Of a stretch of 11,835 nucleotides of DNA, positions 7,034 through 11,835 are shown one piece after another. Numbering within the stretch: the stretch's first letter is position 1; the number at the start of each line of letters is the position of its first letter. The notes beneath the pieces were generated by a model. The model was given only the letters and a program-made list of their open reading frames with translations. It was not told the origin of the DNA and did not search any database. Origin of the DNA: CAIOSQ01 sp964434345 (GTDB lineage Bacteria; Pseudomonadota; Alphaproteobacteria; CACIAM-22H2); the NCBI GenBank assembly GCA_964434345.1, contig CAYSUY010000133.1, positions 1 to 11,835 on the forward strand, written 5' to 3'. Position numbers and translations under genes: made by a program.

Positions 7034-7588
7034 ATGCGCTTCCTGCCGACTTCCCTGCCCGGCGTCGTCGTCGTCGAGACACCGCGCCTCGAAGACGAGC
7101 GTGGCAGCTTCGAGCGCAGCTATTGCCGCGACGGCTTCGCGGCCGCTGGCCTCCCGGATCTCGGGGTCCAATGCAACATCTCGGGCAATCGCAGCCGCCT
7201 CACGCTGCGCGGCATGCATTTCCAGGCGGCGCCGGAGCCGGACGCCAAGCTGGTGCGGTGCCTCTCGGGCCGGCTTTTCGATGTCGCGGTCGACATCCGT
7301 CCGGACTCGCCGACACGCGGGCGGTGGACGGCGGTCGAACTGGCGGCCGGAGATGGCCGCGCGCTGTTCGTGCCCGCCGGCTTCGCCCATGGGTTCCTGA
7401 CGCTCGCCGACGACACGACGGTCTTCTACATGATGGGGGCGCCCTATCGCGCGGAGCTGTCCCGTGGATTTCGCTGGGACGATCCCGTGGTCGCGATCGC
7501 GTGGCCGGATACGCCCCTCGTCATCTCCGGGCGCGATCGGGCCCTGCCGCCGCTCGCCGCCATTGCCGTCGCAGACCTCGCGCGATGA
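7034..7588 (+). CDS. rfbC: dTDP-4-dehydrorhamnose 3,5-epimerase-family cupin
   Basis: A 184-residue cytoplasmic cupin epimerising C3 and/or C5 of an NDP-4-keto-6-deoxyhexose. Family motifs in order: DERGSF (21-26), QCNIS (46-50), LRGMHFQ (58-64) with H62 as expected catalytic base, KLVRCLSG (72-79), VAVDIR (84-89), FVPAGFAHGF (112-121), Y132 and Y138 in the catalytic tyrosine region, and RGFRWDDP (144-151) followed by IAWP. Length and all active-site positions look intact. ATG 7034 has GGAG at 7023-7026. The stop overlaps the next start as ATGA. The dehydratase at the right edge is of CDP-glucose type, so the substrate may be a CDP sugar rather than dTDP; the sequence cannot decide this. Confidence 0.92.
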   Translation: MRFLPTSLPGVVVVETPRLEDERGSFERSYCRDGFAAAGLPDLGVQCNISGNRSRLTLRGMHFQAAPEPDAKLVRCLSGRLFDVAVDIRPDSPTRGRWTAVELAAGDGRALFVPAGFAHGFLTLADDTTVFYMMGAPYRAELSRGFRWDDPVVAIAWPDTPLVISGRDRALPPLAAIAVADLAR

Positions 7589-8505
7589 GGCGCCTGCTCG
7601 TGACCGGAGCCACGGGCTTCATCGGGCGCGCGGTGCTCGATGCGCTGGCGCGCGCGCCGGTGGCCACTGTCGCCCTCGCGCGCCATGTGCCGGAGGATCC
7701 CGGCCATCGCGTGCGCTGGATCGCTGCCGACCTTCTCGATCCGGCGGCATGCGACCGCGCCCTCGCCGAGGCGGAGTGCGACACCTGCCTGCATCTCGCC
7801 TGGGATGTCGGGCCAGGCTACTGGACCGCGCCGACCAATCTCGACTGGCTCGCGGCCAGCGCGACGCTGCTCCGACGCTTCACCGAACGCGGCGGCAGGC
7901 GCTTCGTCGCGGCCGGCACCTGCGCCGAATACGACTGGTCGATGGCGGACGCCGCGCCGTTGCGCGAGGACGCCCCGCGGCGACCGGCGACGCTCTACGG
8001 CGCCGCCAAGAGCGCGCTCTGGGACGTGACGGAGCGCTTCGCGGCCGCGGTCGGCATCGAGGCCGCCTGGGGCATCGTGTTCCACGTCGTCGGGCCGGGC
8101 GAGCGACCCGGCCGGCTCCTGCCCTCGATCGTCGCGGCGCTCGACAAGGGAGAGCCGGCACGGTGCACGCCCGGCACGCAGATCCAGGACCCGATCGACG
8201 TGCGCGATCTCGGTGCCGCCTTTGCCGCTCTCGCCCTCTCCAGACTGTGCGGGCGCGTCAATCTGGGCGGTGGCGCGCCGCTCGCGATCGCCGACCTGTC
8301 GCGGCGCATCGCGGCGTGCTGTGGACGGCCGGAGCTGCTGCGCCTGGGCGCCCTGCCGCCGCGCGCCGGTGAGCCGGCACGCCTGGTGCCGGATCTCACG
8401 CGGATGCGCGACGAGCTCGGTTTCGGTTCTCGCCACGAGCGCGACGCCAGCATCGCCGACGCCATCGCCTGGCAGCGCGCACATGCGAGCCCGTCATGCG
8501 CCTGA
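7585..8505 (+). CDS. Extended-SDR NAD-dependent epimerase/dehydratase, probable NDP-sugar 4-ketoreductase
   Basis: Predicted 306 residues. TGATGFIG (7-14) is the dinucleotide-binding loop, AADLLD (47-52) the following acidic turn, HLAW (70-73) and AAGTCAEY (109-116) are typical of sugar-nucleotide epimerase/reductases, and YGAAK (138-142) holds the catalytic Tyr and Lys. IQDPIDVRDLG (200-210) and VNLGGG (225-230) match the substrate-binding half. In clusters with CDP-glucose 4,6-dehydratase, relatives of this protein are usually taken to reduce the 4-keto group at the end of the pathway; epimerase activity is the alternative. The start overlaps the cupin stop by 4 bases and lacks a clear Shine-Dalgarno, so translation is probably coupled. 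Its end overlaps the acetyltransferase start by 10 bases. Confidence 0.88.
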   Translation: MRRLLVTGATGFIGRAVLDALARAPVATVALARHVPEDPGHRVRWIAADLLDPAACDRALAEAECDTCLHLAWDVGPGYWTAPTNLDWLAASATLLRRFTERGGRRFVAAGTCAEYDWSMADAAPLREDAPRRPATLYGAAKSALWDVTERFAAAVGIEAAWGIVFHVVGPGERPGRLLPSIVAALDKGEPARCTPGTQIQDPIDVRDLGAAFAALALSRLCGRVNLGGGAPLAIADLSRRIAACCGRPELLRLGALPPRAGEPARLVPDLTRMRDELGFGSRHERDASIADAIAWQRAHASPSCA

Positions 8506-9062
8506 TCCCCCGCCTGCTGCGCCGCAAGCGCGCCGCGCGCCTGCCCGGCCATGTCACGGTCGGTCGCCACAGCTATGGCGTGTCTGCCCGCACCCTCGTC
8601 CGTCCGACCGCCGCAGCACCGATCGAGATCGGAAATTTCTGCTCGATCGGTCCGGAGGTGCTGATCTTCGGACAGGCTGACCACCCGACCGACCTGCCCT
8701 CCACCTATCCTTTCCGCACGCTGCTCTTCGATCCGGCCGCGGGCAACCGCGATGCCGTGACCCGCGGCGGCGTCGTCATCGGCAGCGACGTGTGGATCGG
8801 TGCGCGCGCGATGATCCTCTCCGGCGTCTCGATCGGCCATGGCGCGGTGATCGGCGCCGGTGCGGTCGTGACGCGCGACGTGCCGCCCTATGCGATCGCG
8901 GTCGGCAATCCGGCCCGCGTGGCGCGTCATCGCTTCGCGCCGGAGATCGTCGCGCGCCTCCTCGCGCTGCGCTGGTGGGAGTGGCCCGACGAACGCATCC
9001 GCGACCTGGAGGAGGCGTTCTACGGCTCCGTGGAGACGTTCCTGGAGCGCAGCGGCGGATGA
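8496..9062 (+). CDS. CatB-like hexapeptide-repeat O-acetyltransferase
   Basis: Predicted 188 residues with a left-handed beta-helix acyltransferase fold, transferring an acetyl group from acetyl-CoA to a hydroxyl. EIGNFCSIGPEVLI (44-57) starts the hexapeptide coils; ADHPTDLPSTYPF (61-73) carries the CatB-family histidine H63 and the STYPF signature; hexapeptide repeats continue through VVIGSDVWIGARAMI (93-107) to GAGAVVTRDVPPYAIAVGNP (120-139). The C-terminal WWEWP (160-164) is also typical. Despite the chloramphenicol-acetyltransferase resemblance, family members in polysaccharide clusters normally acetylate sugars, and its position between a sugar epimerase and a glycosyltransferase supports that. 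It overlaps both neighbours (10 bases upstream, ATGA downstream). Confidence 0.9.
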   Translation: MRLIPRLLRRKRAARLPGHVTVGRHSYGVSARTLVRPTAAAPIEIGNFCSIGPEVLIFGQADHPTDLPSTYPFRTLLFDPAAGNRDAVTRGGVVIGSDVWIGARAMILSGVSIGHGAVIGAGAVVTRDVPPYAIAVGNPARVARHRFAPEIVARLLALRWWEWPDERIRDLEEAFYGSVETFLERSGG

Positions 9063-9919
9063 GCGCCGGGCCGCAGGTCGCGATCGGGCTGCCGGTCTAC
9101 AACGGCGCCGCGTTCCTGGACGAAGCGATGGCCTCGCTCTGCGCCCAGGATTTCGCGGATCTGCGCATCGTCGTCTCGGACAACGCGTCCACCGACGCGA
9201 CGCCGGACATCCTCTCCGCCTGGGCCGCGCGCGATCCACGCATCGACCTGCACCGGCAGCGGGAGAACATCGGCATGATCGCGAATTTCGCCTTCGTGCG
9301 ACACACCGCGCAGGCCCGGTGGTTCATGCTCGCGGCGCATGACGACCGCTGGTCGCCCAATTTCGTGTCGGCGCTCCACGCGGCGGCGACGCGCGAGCCC
9401 GGCTGCCTGCTCGCCGTCCCGCAGGTCGTGAAGACGACCATCGCCGGGGACGAGGATCTTCGCTTCGCCGTTCCCGCGGCCGTGGCCGCGGCGCATGGCC
9501 TCGCGCGCCGGCTTGCGCTCCTGCGCTGGGCCCAGAGCGGCTGGATCTACGGGCTGATCGACCGCGCGGCGCTGCTGCGCGCGCAAGGGGCGACCGAACG
9601 CTTCGGCCATGCCTGGGGCAACGAGTTCATCACGCTGCTGCCGTTCCTGCTCGACGGGCGCGTGGCGGCAGCGAACGAGGCCATCTACTACCAGCGCCAG
9701 ACCCCGCTTTCCGAGGCGCGGTACAAGCCGCGCATCCTCGCCGACCAGAAGCGCCTCTATCGCGATTTCCTGCGCGAGGCGCTGCGCCTGCTCGGCGAGT
9801 CCGGCCTGCCCGCGGCGCAGCGCGCGGCTTTGCTGCCGGCGCTCCTGCGCTATGCGGGACGCCATGCCTGGAAGCTGCGGCGCCTCGTCCTGGCCAGCCT
9901 CGGGCTGCGCCGCCCCTGA
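9059..9919 (+). CDS. Family 2 glycosyltransferase
   Basis: Predicted 286 residues with a GT-A fold, transferring a nucleotide-activated sugar to a growing glycan at the cytoplasmic face. N-terminal IGLPVYNGAAFLDEAM (9-24), SDNASTDAT (40-48) and ENIGMIANF (69-77) are the usual nucleotide-binding elements; AAHDDRW (92-98) contains the metal-binding acidic pair D95-D96. WGNEF (186-190) may be the acceptor-side region. No membrane span is evident; the basic C-terminal tail (about 265-286) could associate with membrane. The start overlaps the acetyltransferase stop as ATGA. It is last of the plus-strand genes and ends 12 bases from the convergent methyltransferase. Donor and acceptor cannot be read from sequence. 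Confidence 0.9.
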   Translation: MSAGPQVAIGLPVYNGAAFLDEAMASLCAQDFADLRIVVSDNASTDATPDILSAWAARDPRIDLHRQRENIGMIANFAFVRHTAQARWFMLAAHDDRWSPNFVSALHAAATREPGCLLAVPQVVKTTIAGDEDLRFAVPAAVAAAHGLARRLALLRWAQSGWIYGLIDRAALLRAQGATERFGHAWGNEFITLLPFLLDGRVAAANEAIYYQRQTPLSEARYKPRILADQKRLYRDFLREALRLLGESGLPAAQRAALLPALLRYAGRHAWKLRRLVLASLGLRRP

Positions 9920-9931
9920 CCGATGCCGGCG

Positions 9932-11167
9932 TCAGCCGATGACGCGCGTGGACGGGATCGCGACGACGAAACGGCCGCCCCAGTCGCGCACATGCGCCAT
10001 CGACGCGACGATCTCGTCGGCGATGTTCCAGGGCAGGATCAGCACATAGTCGGGGCGCGTGAGGGCGATGCGGTCGGGCGCGTGGACAGGCAGGCGCGAT
10101 CCCGGCAGCAGACGCCCCTGCTTGTGGGGATTGAGATCGACGACATACGCGATCAGGTCCGTGCCGATCCCGCAGTGATTGAGCAGCGTGTTGCCCTTCG
10201 CCGCGGCGCCATAGGCGACGACGCTGCGGCCCTCCGCACGCGCCTGATGCAGGAAGGCGAGCAGCGATCCCCGTACCGCGTCGACCTTCGCCTGAAAGCC
10301 CGCATAGGCCGCGACGCGATCCAGCCCCGCGGCGCGCTCGGCGGCCCGAACCGCGGCGAGTCCGGGCTCCACGGGCCGCTTCGCGCCGTCGGTGCGGCAC
10401 GCCAGCACGCGCAGGCTTCCGCCATGCGTCGGCAGCGTCTCGACGTCGAAGACGCGCAGCCCATGGCGCGCGAAGACGGCCTCGACCGCGAGCAGCGAGA
10501 AGTAGCAGTAATGCTCGTGATAGATCGTGTCGAACTGGACCTCGCGGATGAGGTTCAGGAGATGCGGAAACTCGACCGACAGCACGCCGGCGGGCTTGAG
10601 CGCGCGCGCGAGACCGGCGACGAAATCGTTGAGGTCGGGCACATGCGCCAGCACGTTGTTGGCGACCAGCAGATCCGCCGCACGCCCGGACGCCACGAGG
10701 TCGTCGGCCGCCGCACGACCGAAGAACCGCACCTCGACCGGGATGCCCAGCGCACGGGCCGCCTCGGCGACATTCGCGGCCGGCTCGATCCCCAGCGACG
10801 GAATGCCGGCGGCGACGAAATGCCGGAGCAGGTATCCGTCGTTGCTCGCGACCTCGACGACCTGGCTCGCGGGCGTCAGCCCGAAGCGCCGCGTCGCCAT
10901 CTCGGCGAAGCGCCTGGCATGCGCGACCCAGGAGGACGAGTAGGACGAGAAATACGCATATTCGCCGAAGATGGTCTCCGGCGGCGTGACCGCCTCGACC
11001 TGGACCAGCAGGCAGGCGTCGCAAACGCGCGCATGCAGCGGAAAGGTCGGATCGGGCATCGCCGCGGCATGCGGCGGCACGTAGCTGTTGGCAAGCGGCG
11101 TGCGGCCGAGATCGACGAAGCTGCGCGTCAGCGGCGCGGCGCAGGATCGGCAGGCGAGAGACGTCAT
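9932..11167 (-). CDS. SAM-dependent NDP-sugar C-methyltransferase (TylC3/TcaB9-like)
   Basis: Predicted 411 residues with the three-part layout of sugar C-methyltransferases. An N-terminal zinc-binding region has C6, C9, C49 and C52 with the VDLGRTPLANSY signature (18-29). The SAM-binding Rossmann region carries VVEVASNDGYLL (103-114) and VLAHVPDLNDF (172-182). The active-site motif is TIYHEHY (214-220), matching the Tyr/Glu/His residues known from C-3 methyltransferases such as TcaB9. The C-terminal Rossmann-like domain has YGAAAKGNTLLN (319-330) and VVDLNPHKQGRLLPG (342-356). It should add a methyl group to carbon next to the keto group of an NDP-4-keto-6-deoxysugar, giving a branched sugar. 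ATG 11167 has GGGAG 9 bases upstream and overlaps the dehydratase stop as ATGA. Methylation at C3 is an inference from the family. Confidence 0.92.
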   Translation of the reverse strand: MTSLACRSCAAPLTRSFVDLGRTPLANSYVPPHAAAMPDPTFPLHARVCDACLLVQVEAVTPPETIFGEYAYFSSYSSSWVAHARRFAEMATRRFGLTPASQVVEVASNDGYLLRHFVAAGIPSLGIEPAANVAEAARALGIPVEVRFFGRAAADDLVASGRAADLLVANNVLAHVPDLNDFVAGLARALKPAGVLSVEFPHLLNLIREVQFDTIYHEHYCYFSLLAVEAVFARHGLRVFDVETLPTHGGSLRVLACRTDGAKRPVEPGLAAVRAAERAAGLDRVAAYAGFQAKVDAVRGSLLAFLHQARAEGRSVVAYGAAAKGNTLLNHCGIGTDLIAYVVDLNPHKQGRLLPGSRLPVHAPDRIALTRPDYVLILPWNIADEIVASMAHVRDWGGRFVVAIPSTRVIG

Positions 11168-11835
11168 GCACCCAGGCTCCCATGGCGTTCGATGTCGTCG
11201 AGGACGAGTCGGCGGGCATCGGCGCCGGCCGCGAGCGACGCATGCCACGCCGCCGTCCAGGCGATGGCGGCGTCGGCGTCCAGCCGCCCGCGCCAGCCCA
11301 GCGTCGCGGCGGCGCGGCCCGAATCGAGCGTCAGATGCGGCGCCTCCGCCGGATGCGTACCGGGCGGCACCGTGGCGCCCGGCTTGCCGCCAAAGCGCGC
11401 GGAGAATCGCGCCACGACGTCGCCGACCGTCAGGAAGGCCGAGGGATCCGGCCCGAAATTGAGTGCCGCCGGCGCCGTACCGGGGCTGACGCACAGGGCC
11501 TGCGCGTGGAGCAGATAGCCGGCCAGCGGCTCGAGCACGTGCTGCCAGGGCCGTACCGCACCCGGGTAGCGCAGCGCGACGGGCTCTCCAGCGGCGAGCG
11601 CCCGCAACAGGTCCGGGACCAGCCTGTCCTCGGACCAGTCGCCACCGCCGATCACGTTGCCCGCGCGCGCGGTCGCGACCGCGACGCCGGCCGCCGCGAG
11701 GAAGCTCGCGCGATGGGACTCCACGGCGATCTCCGCCGCCGCCTTGGAGGCGCTGTAGGGGTCGTGACCGCCGAGCGGATCGTCCTCGCGGAAGGGGCGC
11801 CCGGCGCCGTCGTTGCGATAGACCTTGTCGGTCGT
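11164..11835 (-). CDS. rfbG: CDP-glucose 4,6-dehydratase, C-terminal part (cut by window edge)
   Basis: The visible 223 residues run in frame to the edge of the window; about 135 N-terminal residues including the GxxGxxG loop lie outside. The enzyme converts CDP-glucose to CDP-4-keto-6-deoxyglucose using bound NAD, the first committed step to many O-antigen sugars. The visible part begins with TTDKVY holding the catalytic Thr/Asp/Lys region, then LGGHDPYSASK (21-31) with catalytic Y27 and K31, ARAGNVIGGGDWSEDRLVPD (57-76) and RPWQHVLEPLAGYLL (95-109). These are diagnostic of RfbG rather than dTDP-glucose (RmlB) dehydratases. The stop overlaps the C-methyltransferase start. A glucose-1-phosphate cytidylyltransferase gene (rfbF) would be expected further right, upstream of this gene. 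Confidence 0.93.
   Translation of the reverse strand, partial: TTDKVYRNDGAGRPFREDDPLGGHDPYSASKAAAEIAVESHRASFLAAAGVAVATARAGNVIGGGDWSEDRLVPDLLRALAAGEPVALRYPGAVRPWQHVLEPLAGYLLHAQALCVSPGTAPAALNFGPDPSAFLTVGDVVARFSARFGGKPGATVPPGTHPAEAPHLTLDSGRAAATLGWRGRLDADAAIAWTAAWHASLAAGADARRLVLDDIERHGSLGA

Noticed and set aside
8496..9062. Chloramphenicol resistance (CatB) acetyltransferase
   Set aside because: The fold and motifs fit the CatB superfamily, but the polysaccharide neighbourhood makes a sugar acetyltransferase more likely; no evidence of drug specificity.

Overview
This very GC-rich window looks like an alphaproteobacterial chromosome, possibly Rhodospirillales-like. The basis is codon use, tight ATGA-type gene overlaps and protein style; no rRNA or other taxonomic marker is present. 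It divides into two blocks that diverge from an intergenic region at about 6865-7033.

Left block, all minus strand. Reading along transcription: cas6 (CRISPR RNA-processing endoribonuclease), a classical short-chain dehydrogenase, a polytopic membrane protein fused to a spermidine-synthase-like domain, and cas10 (large subunit of a type III CRISPR-Cas effector with intact HD and GGDD motifs). Just past cas10 there is a good Shine-Dalgarno and an ATG, where a small-subunit gene would be expected. That reading frame soon runs into roughly 235 bases of different character, which look like a eukaryotic exon followed by a splice donor and may be a chimeric assembly end. No CRISPR array, other csm/cmr genes, adaptation genes or CARF effector can be seen. 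The two metabolic or membrane genes between cas6 and cas10 are the least expected feature of this block.

Right block, surface-polysaccharide sugar genes. Four plus-strand genes overlap end to start: a dTDP-4-dehydrorhamnose 3,5-epimerase-type cupin, an extended NAD-dependent epimerase/reductase, a CatB-like hexapeptide acetyltransferase and a family 2 glycosyltransferase. They converge, 12 bases apart, with two overlapping minus-strand genes: a sugar C-methyltransferase and, upstream of it, CDP-glucose 4,6-dehydratase (cut by the right edge). Together they suggest synthesis of a nucleotide-activated C-methyl-branched 6-deoxyhexose, with acetylation and transfer into an O-antigen or capsule. 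The order of steps and final sugar are inferred. A 58-base extended inverted repeat lies just upstream of the cupin gene.

No tRNA, rRNA, insertion sequence or CRISPR repeat was recognised. The many long open frames opposite the listed genes are by-products of high GC.
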